64,000 nt of DNA from Gluconobacter thailandicus F149-1 = NBRC 100600 (GCF_000964465.1 NZ_BANH01000021.1:1-64000); one strand, 5' to 3'. Positions 17,125 through 25,511 are shown, numbered from the stretch's first letter. Numbers and translations: made by a program. Notes: generated by a model from the sequence alone, not told the origin.

Positions 17125-18486
17125 TTATGTGGGTCCGTTCAAACGCTGGATGCGCATAGCCTCTTTGCGGTGCGCTCCAAGAATGTCTCCAAGATTTTTC
17201 AAAACGGGTTGGCCGTTTTCCACCAGGATTTGGCCGTTGACGATAGTTGTTCCTGCTGTTGCAGGAGCGCAGCGAAGCCATGCTTCCACCGGGTCTGTCA
17301 GCGCGCCAGCGAGGGATATCTCCGACATTTGCCAGATAACCAGATCGGCACATGCCCCAGGTCTCAGGTGCCCGATTTCATCGTCCCAGCCCAGGCAGGC
17401 CGCTCCACCCCGTGTCGCCATATCCAACGCGTCCCGAGCCGTCATCGAGTGAGGGCCATTGCGGAACCGTCCCAGTAGGAGCGCCATGCGGGTCTCCAGC
17501 CAGAGCGATGCATGATCGGTGGAGGCCGATCCGTCACAGCCAAGTCCAACCCGCATGCCTCTGCGGCGCATGTCCATGGCATCAGCAGAGCCACCCCCGA
17601 TCATCATGTTCGAGCACGGACATTGCGCCGTACAGACACCAGCATGCGCGAGGCGATCGATCTCATCGGTTGACGGGTAGATGTAATGGGCAACCCAGGA
17701 ACGCGGACTGGCCCAACCCACGCGCTCGAAATATTCCGTCGGGGTGCACCCATAAACGTCCGCGCAGTAGCGATCTTCGTCGTGATCTTCCGCCAGATGA
17801 GTATGGAGGCGCAGGTCATACCGGTCCGCCATGGCCGCAGACTCCGTCATGATCCGTTCAGAGACACTGAAGAGCGAGCAGGGTGCGAGAGCAACGCGGC
17901 CCATCGCACCGGGAGAGGCGTCGTGATACGCGTGCACCAGGCGTTCACTGTCCGCGAGGATGGTGTCTTCATCCTGCACCACCGACGCAGGTGGTAGGCC
18001 GCCATCCTCAACAGAACGCGTCATGGAACCACGCGTCGCATGGAAGCGGAACCCGATGTCTTTCGCCGCACGGAACTGCGCATCAATCAGGAACGGCTTA
18101 GGATGGACGTACATATGATCCATCGACGTCGTGCAACCACCCATGAGAAGCTCGACCATGGCCACGGCAGTTGAAAGATAAACGGACTCTTCATCAAGCC
18201 CCGCCCAGAGCGGATATAGCCCTTGCAGCCACTCGAACAGCGTTCCGTTCGTAACGGGCGCATAAGCGCGGGTCAGGTTCTGGTACATGTGATGATGGGC
18301 GTTGATGAGACCCGGAGTTACCAGCTTTCCATCGGCTGAGAGTGTTTTTTCAGCCGGCGGCGGTATTTCGCCAGAATGTCCCACGGAATGAACACGACCA
18401 TCCTTCAGGGCAATCCATCCGTTTGGGATTTCCCAGTCTCGATCAATGTACAGATAGGCGTTTGTAATAAGGAGGCTGACCGTCAT
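17125..18486 (-). CDS. 8-oxoguanine deaminase (amidohydrolase superfamily)
   Basis: A 453-residue cytosolic zinc amidohydrolase that deaminates 8-oxoguanine to urate. The start at 18486 has AAAGGA 7 bases upstream; the longer frame to 18531 has none. Metal and family signatures: PGLINAHHHMYQNLTRAYAP (His64-66), the conserved LFEWLQGLYPLWAGLDEE region, the second histidine site in LRLHTHLAEDHDED, the WVAHYIYPS helix, and the metal Asp in GLGCDGSASTDHASLW. These match the 8-oxoguanine deaminase group (Pseudomonas Pa0142-like) better than chlorohydrolases AtzB/TrzN. It lies 151 bases after the CDA-fold deaminase in a purine catabolism cluster, which supports the assignment. Confidence 0.85.
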   Translation of the reverse strand: MTVSLLITNAYLYIDRDWEIPNGWIALKDGRVHSVGHSGEIPPPAEKTLSADGKLVTPGLINAHHHMYQNLTRAYAPVTNGTLFEWLQGLYPLWAGLDEESVYLSTAVAMVELLMGGCTTSMDHMYVHPKPFLIDAQFRAAKDIGFRFHATRGSMTRSVEDGGLPPASVVQDEDTILADSERLVHAYHDASPGAMGRVALAPCSLFSVSERIMTESAAMADRYDLRLHTHLAEDHDEDRYCADVYGCTPTEYFERVGWASPRSWVAHYIYPSTDEIDRLAHAGVCTAQCPCSNMMIGGGSADAMDMRRRGMRVGLGCDGSASTDHASLWLETRMALLLGRFRNGPHSMTARDALDMATRGGAACLGWDDEIGHLRPGACADLVIWQMSEISLAGALTDPVEAWLRCAPATAGTTIVNGQILVENGQPVLKNLGDILGAHRKEAMRIQRLNGPT

Positions 18487-18637
18487 TGCGGCGTCCTTTC
18501 CCGATACCATCAGCAAGCCATGACGGATCATGGCTTTCGCAGAAGGCCCTGTTCCGAAGGTGCGAATTCCGGATCGTCATCAAGCTGGTCTTGAACGGGC
18601 GAGGAGGTGTCAGCCTAGCATCAGGATTGAGGGGCTG

Positions 18638-19132
18638 TCACGCCGTATGGGCGTTCCAGAATTCTGCCTGCAGGGCAGCAGCTTCGTCTTCCAGAAGAGG
18701 GCCGACAACCTCGACGTTCTGCTGTCCGGCTTCGAAAACCGTTCGACAGGGCAGATCAAACGTCGGATTTTCCGCGTGATTACCTGTCATGTCTTTGAGG
18801 CTTTTCTCGGACTGGCCATACACCACGCGCCCAATGCCAGACCAGTAAATAGCGCCAGAACACATCGCGCAGGGCTCGGCAGAGCTGTAGAGCGTGCAAC
18901 TTCTTAGCCGGTCTACGCCGTATGCGCGGCTAGCCCGACTGGCGAGGAGGCGTTCGGCATGAGCCGTCATGTCACAGCCCTCAGCGCTATATCCGTTGCC
19001 CTGTTCCATCAGGACCGTGCCGTCTGCGTCCACAAGGATGGAACCAAACGGGTGGTCACCTTTTTCACGCGATTTACGCGCAACATCAAAGGACATGCGG
19101 AGAAAACGGAGATCATCAGTGTCTGTCAGCAT
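18638..19132 (-). CDS. CDA-fold nucleobase/nucleoside deaminase (guanine deaminase-like)
   Basis: A 164-residue zinc deaminase of the cytidine/deoxycytidylate deaminase fold. The start at 19132 overlaps the stop of the upstream guanine deaminase gene (ATGCTGA). The zinc site is His58-Ala-Glu60 (TAHAERLL) and Cys88/Cys91 (EPCAMCSGAIYWSGIGRVVYG). The GAIYW stretch resembles Bacillus-type guanine deaminase GuaD and TadA relatives. Its position between guanine deaminase and 8-oxoguanine deaminase points to a purine base substrate. Two structurally unrelated guanine-type deaminases side by side is unusual, so this one may act on another aminopurine or on a nucleoside. Confidence 0.8.
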   Translation of the reverse strand: MLTDTDDLRFLRMSFDVARKSREKGDHPFGSILVDADGTVLMEQGNGYSAEGCDMTAHAERLLASRASRAYGVDRLRSCTLYSSAEPCAMCSGAIYWSGIGRVVYGQSEKSLKDMTGNHAENPTFDLPCRTVFEAGQQNVEVVGPLLEDEAAALQAEFWNAHTA

Positions 19133-20475
19133 GGGGGAGACGCCTTTTCCTTGATTTGACGGCCATTGACCCAGACACGGCCAATGGTCTGTGATGATGC
19201 GTGGCAAACGATTTTCTGTGCACAGGTAGCGGCATCGTCTTTCGGACGCAGTCGCAGAGCGCCAGACGTTCCCAGAATTTCTACGGCGTCGAACTTCTGC
19301 CCTGACATGAGTTGTCCGGCAGAAATCCCCAGGGCTTCGGCCCCTCCGCGTGTGGCAAGCCAGAAGGCTTCCTGAAAGTCGATCCGACTTTTGGGCAACC
19401 CACGCTCTGAGGCGGGAATATGGGGATTTGTGCCGCTTTCCAGCAGACGGGAGGTCAGAACTGCCTGTCGGGCATTTTCAAAAATCGACGGTGAGTAACC
19501 GCCGGAAATATCGGTGCCCAGTCCGCAATGGACATGCTCGTCCAGAACATGCCGGAGAGGGAGAGCGGCTCCCGCAAAAAACGCATTGGAAATAGGGCAG
19601 TGTGCCAGCGCAGCATTGCGGTTTCCAACAAGCGCCCGGTCGGTCTGATCCAGAAAACCTGCGTGAGCAAGAACCGTATGAGCGCGCAGCAGACCAAAGC
19701 GGTCCAGCGCGCGGGTGTCCGTCTGGCCTGTGCGATCCAGAACATGCTGGTGTTCCCAGTCACTTTCAGACGCATGGGTTTGAACCCGAACGTTCAGTTC
19801 GGCGGCCAGTGCTCCCAGTCCTTCCAGGAGGGCGTCAGAACACGCAGGGATAAACCGGGGAGTAATGACCGGCTGAACAAGGCCATGTTCGTTACCCGGA
19901 AGAGCGCGAACAGAGCCAATGAACCGACGCGTTACATCCAGAGCGTCTTGGGCGCTGACCTGCCGGTAATCCGGCGGGCAAAGGTCCGGGTGATCCATGG
20001 CCACCAAGCCGACAAACCCGCGTTGTCCATAGCGAAGGCAGGTTCGGGCCAGAACGAGACTGGCCTCTTCATGGATTGTCGCGAAATAAAGAGCCGTTGT
20101 GGTGCCATTTTCCAGCAGGGTACGGACAAGATCGTCATAGACACCTTCCGCAAATGCAGGATCAGCGTAGCGGGCTTCCAGCGGGAAGGTATAGGTGCCG
20201 AGCCAGTCTTCAAGCGGTCGGTCCAGCGCCATGCCAGCCTGTGGCCATTGTGGTGCGTGAATATGCAGGTCGGTCAGGCCGGGGATCAGAAGTGTTTCAT
20301 CGGATAGCCGGACTGCGTTCCTGTGCGCAGAGAGAGCGTCATAGCGTTCTGTACCTAGCGAGTGGCGTTCCTGAATGACGCCTTCTGCATCGACCAGAAA
20401 AGCTACGTTTTCGAGGAGAGTGGTCTGGGGCGTTTCCGATGTCAGAACCCGTGCGAGAATGATCGTCTCGGTCAC
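19126..20475 (-). CDS. guaD: Guanine deaminase (amidohydrolase superfamily)
   Basis: A 449-residue cytosolic zinc enzyme converting guanine to xanthine and ammonia. Family signature PGLTDLHIHAPQWPQAG contains the first metal pair (His71, His73). Further sites are VQTHASESDWE, TVLAHAGFLD and LGTDISGGYSPSIFENAR with the metal Asp. Length matches other bacterial GuaD enzymes. GTG start at 20475 overlaps the stop of the Rieske catalytic subunit gene (GTGA), implying translational coupling. The downstream overlap with the CDA-fold deaminase makes the three genes one operon. Confidence 0.88.
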   Translation of the reverse strand: MTETIILARVLTSETPQTTLLENVAFLVDAEGVIQERHSLGTERYDALSAHRNAVRLSDETLLIPGLTDLHIHAPQWPQAGMALDRPLEDWLGTYTFPLEARYADPAFAEGVYDDLVRTLLENGTTTALYFATIHEEASLVLARTCLRYGQRGFVGLVAMDHPDLCPPDYRQVSAQDALDVTRRFIGSVRALPGNEHGLVQPVITPRFIPACSDALLEGLGALAAELNVRVQTHASESDWEHQHVLDRTGQTDTRALDRFGLLRAHTVLAHAGFLDQTDRALVGNRNAALAHCPISNAFFAGAALPLRHVLDEHVHCGLGTDISGGYSPSIFENARQAVLTSRLLESGTNPHIPASERGLPKSRIDFQEAFWLATRGGAEALGISAGQLMSGQKFDAVEILGTSGALRLRPKDDAATCAQKIVCHASSQTIGRVWVNGRQIKEKASPPC

Positions 20476-21311
20476 GCGAGCACACCGTAGGTCACGCCTT
20501 TTCCCTTCAGCCAGCGCCGATAGGCCACTGAGGATCGATCTGCCATGGTCGGGATCTCGTACTTGCCATCCAGAGGCATCAGGCGGGGACGCTGGTTCTC
20601 AAGAATGATCCTGTCCTGCAGGAAGATGAACTGCTGGAACTCCACCAGTCCTTCAAGAGGTGAGGTCTCATCGATCAGGAACATGACGGGATGGGCCCGT
20701 GAGCGTGTGGGCGTCATGGGCTGGACGAAGAGAGCAATCACGTCCTGCCGTTCAGGAGATGCGGGACAGGTCTTGTAGAGAAGTGTCGAGAAGGGCGCCG
20801 CAACCCGGTAGGTATAATCGGTGAGAATACCACCAGAAGCCGAAAGGGCGGCCTGCGGCTGAAAAAATGTACAGTCTGTTACCCATATTTCTTCGCCGTC
20901 TTCACGGGTTTCAATCTGATATCGCCGAACCTCGGTTTCCGGCTCGGCCCCCAGAATATTGGTATGAACAAACGGAAAATGCGCCATGTCCAGAAAGTTC
21001 TCAACGACCCGGAGGCCAGACGAGTGAACGGCAATGGACCCACAGCCGACCAGTCTTCGATCCGGCTCTTCCGCTTCAGGGATAGACGGAATATCGCGCA
21101 CCGGCTCTCCCAGAGATGTCCAGAGATAACCGTAGCGTTCCCGGACGGGCAGGGAGCGGTTTCCGCAAAGAACCTGAAGAGCGCCCTTATCGTCTCGTGA
21201 GACGTCGATAAGCCTATCCAGCAGCATCGTCTGGAAATGCGGTTCGGTCAGATCTTCCACCATGGCGAGCGGATACCATTGTGATAACGTCTCCGGATCA
21301 ACGGTGCTCAT
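20472..21311 (-). CDS. Rieske oxygenase catalytic subunit lacking its iron-sulphur domain
   Basis: A 279-residue protein with the C-terminal catalytic domain of ring-hydroxylating/O-demethylating (VanA-like) Rieske oxygenases. The mononuclear iron motif is intact: VVENFLDMAHFPFVH with Asp108, His111 and His116. The N-terminal part keeps the outer strands of a Rieske domain (QWYPLAMVEDL at 11-21 and RERYGYLWTSLG at 57-68). The middle with the two Cys-x-His/Cys-x2-His ligand pairs is missing. A separate Rieske protein is encoded divergently at 21664-22275, so electrons are presumably delivered in trans. It heads the operon with guanine deaminase. The likely substrate is a purine (xanthine, hypoxanthine or urate), by analogy with HpxD of Klebsiella; that is inference. 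No dedicated reductase gene was seen. Confidence 0.8.
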   Translation of the reverse strand: MSTVDPETLSQWYPLAMVEDLTEPHFQTMLLDRLIDVSRDDKGALQVLCGNRSLPVRERYGYLWTSLGEPVRDIPSIPEAEEPDRRLVGCGSIAVHSSGLRVVENFLDMAHFPFVHTNILGAEPETEVRRYQIETREDGEEIWVTDCTFFQPQAALSASGGILTDYTYRVAAPFSTLLYKTCPASPERQDVIALFVQPMTPTRSRAHPVMFLIDETSPLEGLVEFQQFIFLQDRIILENQRPRLMPLDGKYEIPTMADRSSVAYRRWLKGKGVTYGVLA

Positions 21312-21375
21312 GGCGCATGGACCTGCTGCTGGTGGCGGTTGACCGTGAGTTAATCATGACATCTGGTGCGGGTGG

Positions 21376-21410
21376 AATAAGGAATATTGATAAAACGGAA
21401 AATTCTTATT
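21376..21410. promoter_or_regulatory. Inverted repeat in the divergent purine promoter region
   Basis: AATAAGGAAT (21376-21385) and AATTCTTATT (21401-21410) are imperfect inverted repeats with a 15-base spacer in the 128-base divergent intergenic region. The site could be the operator of a purine-responsive regulator serving both arms. No regulator gene lies within the cluster. Confidence 0.25.
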
Positions 21411-21439
21411 GTGAAATGAGATAAGGAGGGCATGATTAT

Positions 21440-21667
21440 ATGGTCCGGGAGATTCGTCTCACAGGGTATTTTGATCCTGAGGCGCTGCAGGCCTTTGCAA
21501 TGGCCCGAGCAAAGCTTCTGGCCGTGGAGATTACAGAGATGTCCGTTTCACAGTCCTGTTTCGAAGCCCGGATCGTCGGGGAAGAAGCCCTGCTCGGCAT
21601 GTTTGAAATGTCATGTCTTCTGGGTCCCGCAGGCTGTATCGTGACTGGTGCGGAAGATATCACGTGA
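21440..21667 (+). CDS. Small acylphosphatase-like protein of the purine cluster
   Basis: A 75-residue protein with the length and beta-alpha-beta-beta-alpha-beta pattern of the acylphosphatase fold (strand REIRLTG, helix PEALQAFAMARAKLL, strands VEITEMSVS and CFEARIVG, helix EEALLGMFEMSCLLGPAG, strand CIVTG). The catalytic Arg of acylphosphatases (usually in G-V-x-F-R) is not evident, so it may be a binding or assembly factor rather than an enzyme. A strong ribosome-binding site (AAGGAGGG, 21423-21430) lies 9 bases before the ATG, and the stop overlaps the Rieske gene start (GTGA). It is the first gene of the plus-strand purine operon. Confidence 0.6.
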   Translation: MVREIRLTGYFDPEALQAFAMARAKLLAVEITEMSVSQSCFEARIVGEEALLGMFEMSCLLGPAGCIVTGAEDIT

Positions 21668-22275
21668 CAAACTGGTTTCCTCTCGCGCTGGGGATGGATG
21701 TCCCGCCAGGAACTGCGGCACCAGCCCGTTTATGCGGGAAGGAAATAGCCCTTTGGCGCGGGGCAGACGGGCAAATTCATGCCTGGGAGGACCGCTGCCC
21801 CCATCGAGGCATGCGATTGAGCTTCGGGTTTGTACGGAACGGCAATCTGGCGTGTCTGTATCACGGTTGGCAGTTCGGCGCAGACGCGACCTGCCGTCAT
21901 ATTCCCGCTCATCCTGAGTTACGCGTACCGGGAACAATCCATGCTCATGCGTATCAGGCGGCGGAGCGGGCCGGAATAATCTGGGTTTCCCTGAATGAAC
22001 AGGCCAGTGCGGACGAACTGCCAAATATGGATGCGTTTGGCGCGAGAAGTATCCTGATTCGAGCGCCTCTGGCCTCAGTGCGTACTGCCTTGGCACTTCC
22101 TGATGAGGGATGGGGCTGGCAGGAAGAGTGCCTCGTAGCGGTTCATGAACCCGAACCCGGTCTGACAATGCTGCATATGGCGGCCGCAACGCTGGCCAGA
22201 AGACTGGATGTTGCAGACAGAGCCAAAATGACAAGAGATCGTCTCGAAGCACTCAACGAAAAGGTTTCTGCATGA
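21664..22275 (+). CDS. Stand-alone Rieske [2Fe-2S] protein
   Basis: A 203-residue protein whose first ~110 residues form a complete Rieske domain of the oxygenase type: RCPHRGMRLSFG (Cys45, His47) and CLYHGWQF (Cys64, His67), then RAGIIWVSL. The C-terminal ~90 residues (LNEQASADEL...ALNEKVSA) match no domain I know and contain no iron-binding His/Asp motif. It lacks the catalytic domain, which is encoded by the divergent gene 20472-21311. The two likely form one oxygenase. GTG start at 21664 with GGAAGA about 7 bases upstream; the ATG at 21613 lies inside the preceding gene and is rejected. The stop overlaps the next gene (ATGA). Confidence 0.82.
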   Translation: MTNWFPLALGMDVPPGTAAPARLCGKEIALWRGADGQIHAWEDRCPHRGMRLSFGFVRNGNLACLYHGWQFGADATCRHIPAHPELRVPGTIHAHAYQAAERAGIIWVSLNEQASADELPNMDAFGARSILIRAPLASVRTALALPDEGWGWQEECLVAVHEPEPGLTMLHMAAATLARRLDVADRAKMTRDRLEALNEKVSA

Positions 22276-22832
22276 GGCTGCGAGACTGGGCGCTTGATGA
22301 CCGATGCTATGCCGTCAGGCTGGGCGCGTCCCTGATGGGCGTGAATCTTCCAACCCTCACAGACGCTACCGCCTTGAAAACCGGCCCGGCACTTGAGATT
22401 GATGGAGGTATCCTTCATGGCCCCGCTGATATCCTGCAAAGACTGACCAGTCTGCCTGAAGTCTCTCGCGAGTGGCATCTTGGTATCGGGGAAGAGAGGC
22501 GGGACGCCTGGGCCGAAAGTGCACTGGAACGGTTTTCGCATCTCCGTCAGACGGCACTTTTGGCTGGGTTACCAACGGAGGGTATTCCTCCCCAGGCTTT
22601 CGATCTAATGACGGAGATAGAGGACCGTCTCTCAGACGACCGTCTCCGTGAGCGGCCGTGGGTTTCTGGAAGTCATCCCGGAGTGGCTGATATTCTGCTG
22701 TTCCCGATCGCAGCTTTAAGTCAGGATCTCGAAGTGCCACTGGATCTCTATCCAGCGATCCGAAACTTCATCCGGCAGTTCAAAGCGCTACCCGGATTCA
22801 TGACGATGCCAGGAGTGCCGGAATGTCATTAA
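22272..22832 (+). CDS. Glutathione S-transferase-like protein
   Basis: A 186-residue protein with a recognisable GST C-terminal all-helical domain, including the capping motif in HPGVADILLFPIAALSQD and the LYPAIRNFIRQFKALPGF end. The N-terminal thioredoxin-like half is divergent (MRLRDWALDDRCYAVRLGASLMGVNLP) and lacks a clear catalytic Ser/Cys/Tyr. It retains the cis-Pro/Glu-Ser-like region as GGILHGPADIL. It sits between the Rieske gene and the transporter with stop/start overlaps on both sides, so it belongs to the purine pathway. A glutathione-dependent step or a non-enzymatic partner role are both possible. Confidence 0.65.
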   Translation: MRLRDWALDDRCYAVRLGASLMGVNLPTLTDATALKTGPALEIDGGILHGPADILQRLTSLPEVSREWHLGIGEERRDAWAESALERFSHLRQTALLAGLPTEGIPPQAFDLMTEIEDRLSDDRLRERPWVSGSHPGVADILLFPIAALSQDLEVPLDLYPAIRNFIRQFKALPGFMTMPGVPECH

Positions 22833-23932
22833 AAAACCTGACACGTCTTCCCCGGCGCAGAGCATTGGCCGCTCTCGGAAGTTCACTGCTGCTGCCATCC
22901 GTTCTCAAGGCTAAGGCTGCCGAACGCCGTTTCGCACCCATTCGGGAAGAAGATCTTCTGGTTGGCTTCGGGCACACCAGCCCTATCACGGACGGAGGCT
23001 GGAGTTACGCGCATAATCAGGGCGTTGAAGCCATGAAGCGCGCTTATCCGGCCGTAAAGACGCTGTTTGTCGAAAGCGTCCCGTATTCTGCGGATGCGAC
23101 GCGCATCTTTCGCCAGTTCGTGGCGGAAGGGGCTCAGATGGTCATCTCCACATCGAATTATGGTGATTTCATCAAGGACGTTGCCGACCGGGCGCCCAAT
23201 GTCGCGTTCATGGAATGTGACGGACATACGGTCAGCAACAATCTCGGCTGGTATTACATCACGCACTGGTATGCGAGTTACGTAATCGGAATTGCGGCAG
23301 CACGTCTGAGCAAGACAGGGAAACTGGGCTATGTGGCATCGTTCCCGGTACCATCCGTTTATGCGAGCGCCAATGCCGTTCTTCTGGGGGCCAGATCGGT
23401 CAATCCGAACGCGACGATGCGCGTGATTTCCATCAACTCCTGGTTTGACCCGCAGGCCGCAACCGAGGCTGGCGCTGCTCTTGTGGACAGCGGATGTGAT
23501 TTCCTGTGCGGCATTATGGATGATCCGGGTTATCTGCGCGTGGCGGAAAAGCGCGGTGTCTGGGCTGCAATGTGGAACACCGACATGCGGGAGTTCGGGC
23601 CAAATGCCTATGTCAGTTCCGTCACGCTCGATTTTGCTGATTTCTATATCCAGCAGGTGGGCGCACGCATCCGGGGTGAATGGGCGCCGGAAGGCCGTTT
23701 TCTAACACTGGGCAAAGGTGTTGACCGCGATCCCTGGGGCCAGAATGTGCCGGAGGCGGTGCAAAAGGAAGCTGATGCAGCCAGAGACAGGATGCTCGCC
23801 GGATGGTCGCCGTTTCAAGGGCCGATTTATGATTCAGACGGTAAGCTCCGCGTTCCAGCGGGTCATGTCATGACAGACGCTGAGATGTTTGGCTGGAGCT
23901 GGCAGGTGCAGGGAGTATCTGGCCTTGGCTGA
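22823..23932 (+). CDS. BMP-family ABC transporter substrate-binding protein
   Basis: A 369-residue periplasmic binding protein of the BMP/Med family, which binds nucleosides or purine bases. The N-terminus LPRRRALAALGSSLLLPSVLKAKA is a twin-arginine signal; export through Tat is unusual for this family. Conserved blocks: VGFGHTSPITDGGWSYAHNQG, DATRIFRQFVAEGAQMVISTS, and GYVASFPVPSVYASANAVLLGA, with IMDDPG and WNTDMREFGP later in the pocket. GGAG precedes the ATG at 22823. It heads the transporter portion of the operon with the ATPase and two permeases behind. Given the neighbouring deaminases, the ligand is probably a purine base or nucleoside. Confidence 0.88.
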   Translation: MSLKNLTRLPRRRALAALGSSLLLPSVLKAKAAERRFAPIREEDLLVGFGHTSPITDGGWSYAHNQGVEAMKRAYPAVKTLFVESVPYSADATRIFRQFVAEGAQMVISTSNYGDFIKDVADRAPNVAFMECDGHTVSNNLGWYYITHWYASYVIGIAAARLSKTGKLGYVASFPVPSVYASANAVLLGARSVNPNATMRVISINSWFDPQAATEAGAALVDSGCDFLCGIMDDPGYLRVAEKRGVWAAMWNTDMREFGPNAYVSSVTLDFADFYIQQVGARIRGEWAPEGRFLTLGKGVDRDPWGQNVPEAVQKEADAARDRMLAGWSPFQGPIYDSDGKLRVPAGHVMTDAEMFGWSWQVQGVSGLG

Positions 23933-25511
23933 CGTCACACATACGCCCAACGCTCCGCCGCGCCATCTTCCCGCCGGAACACCTCCCATTCTGGAACTGG
24001 TGAACATCGCGAAGTACTTTCCGGGTGTCATTGCCAACGAGCATGTTTCCCTGAATGTCTTCCCCGGTGAAATTCACGCACTCCTGGGGGAGAACGGGGC
24101 AGGAAAATCCACTTTGATGAACGTTGTCACGGGTCTGTATCAGCCAGATGCCGGTGAAATCATTATTGATGGATATGGCACCACATTTCCGGCACCGGAT
24201 GCAGCCATAGCGGCGGGGATCGGAATGGTGCACCAGCATTTTCGGCTGGTGCCGCGCTTTACCGTGGCGGAAAATCTGCACCTTGGCTGGTCAGAGACCC
24301 CCAGACGTCTTTCGGCAAAAGATATTGAAGCGAGGGCAAAAGAGCTTTCCGCCAGGTTTGGACTGCCCGTGCGCCCGTCTGCTATTGTTTCTTCACTGTC
24401 GGCCGGTGAGCAGCAACGGGTCGAGATTTTGCGCGTTCTTTCTCGTGGTGCACGGCTGCTCATTCTGGATGAACCCACAGCAGTTCTCAGCCCGGTCGAG
24501 GTCGGCGAGCTGTTTTCGGCCCTGCGTCGGTTTCGGTCTGAAGGTGGGGCGGTCATCATCATCAGCCATAAGCTGGACGAGATCATGGCTTTGGCAGACC
24601 GGGTCTCCGTTCTGCGTCAGGGGCGTCTGGTTGGGACCCATCAGGTGGCCGACGTCACGCCCGACAGCCTAGTGACAGAAATGATAGGACGTCCTGTTGC
24701 TCTTGCCACGTCATATCCGCGTCAGGGTCCCGTACCGGCGGTTGAAGAGGCAGAACCGCTTTCCCTTCAACAAGTCACTGTCCGCGATAGTGCGGGGGTG
24801 GTTCGTCTTGATAACATCAGTCTTTCCCTCCGCCCCGGTGAGATCCTCGGAATTGCGGGTGTCACAGGAAACGGTCAGCCTGAACTGGCAGAGGTTCTGA
24901 CCGGTCTGAAAGAACCCGAAAGTGGAACCGTCTTTCTGAACGGCAAGGCTGTAAACCGCGCGGACCCGGCCATGTTTGCTCATGCCGGGGTCGGGCATGT
25001 GCCTGAAGACCGGCTCAAACGTGCTTTAATGCCGGGTTTGAGTGTCGCGGAAAATATGGCCTTACGGGAATATGACCGTCCTCCCATTGGCGGAAAATTC
25101 AGCTTTTCCATGCCGCAGGCCCGGAAATTCGCGCAGATGCTGGCCGACAGGGCAGGTGTCAAACTACCTGGAACGCAGGTTCAGATCCGAGGACTGTCCG
25201 GTGGCAATCAGCAACGATTGGTTCTGGAGCGGGAAATCCGGATTGCAAGCCATGTTCTGGTTGCGAGTTACCCAAGCCGTGGCCTGGATATCGGCGCAAT
25301 ATCCGCCATGCGGGACATGCTTGCCCGCGCAAGGGACGCCGGGGTTGCTGTTGTTCTCATGTCCGAAGATCTGGACGAAATTTTTGCTCTCAGCGATCGA
25401 ATTGCCGTCCTGTATGCGGGGCGTCTCATGGGGGTCATGACGCGTGCGGAAGCAGACAGGGATAGCATTGGGGCTCTCATGAGTGGTCGTAGCCTATCGG
25501 AGGCAGCATGA
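23925..25511 (+). CDS. Purine/nucleoside ABC transporter ATP-binding protein (tandem ATPase)
   Basis: A cytosolic ATPase subunit of the YufO/NupA type with two fused nucleotide-binding domains. The first has an intact Walker A (GENGAGKST), signature (LSAGEQQRVEI) and Walker B (LLILDEPTA). The second has a degenerate Walker A (GVTGNGQPE), signature LSGGNQQRLVL and a Walker B lacking the usual Asp-Glu (LVASYPSRGLD), as in ribose/nucleoside importers. TTG at 23925 is chosen because GGGAG lies 9 bases before it and it overlaps the previous stop (TTGGCTGA). The alternative ATG at 23889 lies within the binding-protein gene without an RBS. The stop overlaps the first permease (ATGA). Confidence 0.85.
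   Translation: MADVTHTPNAPPRHLPAGTPPILELVNIAKYFPGVIANEHVSLNVFPGEIHALLGENGAGKSTLMNVVTGLYQPDAGEIIIDGYGTTFPAPDAAIAAGIGMVHQHFRLVPRFTVAENLHLGWSETPRRLSAKDIEARAKELSARFGLPVRPSAIVSSLSAGEQQRVEILRVLSRGARLLILDEPTAVLSPVEVGELFSALRRFRSEGGAVIIISHKLDEIMALADRVSVLRQGRLVGTHQVADVTPDSLVTEMIGRPVALATSYPRQGPVPAVEEAEPLSLQQVTVRDSAGVVRLDNISLSLRPGEILGIAGVTGNGQPELAEVLTGLKEPESGTVFLNGKAVNRADPAMFAHAGVGHVPEDRLKRALMPGLSVAENMALREYDRPPIGGKFSFSMPQARKFAQMLADRAGVKLPGTQVQIRGLSGGNQQRLVLEREIRIASHVLVASYPSRGLDIGAISAMRDMLARARDAGVAVVLMSEDLDEIFALSDRIAVLYAGRLMGVMTRAEADRDSIGALMSGRSLSEAA

Noticed and set aside
17125-18486. Assignment as atrazine-type chlorohydrolase (AtzB/TrzN)
   Set aside because: The LFEWLQGLYPLWAGLDEE region and the purine gene context fit 8-oxoguanine deaminase better.
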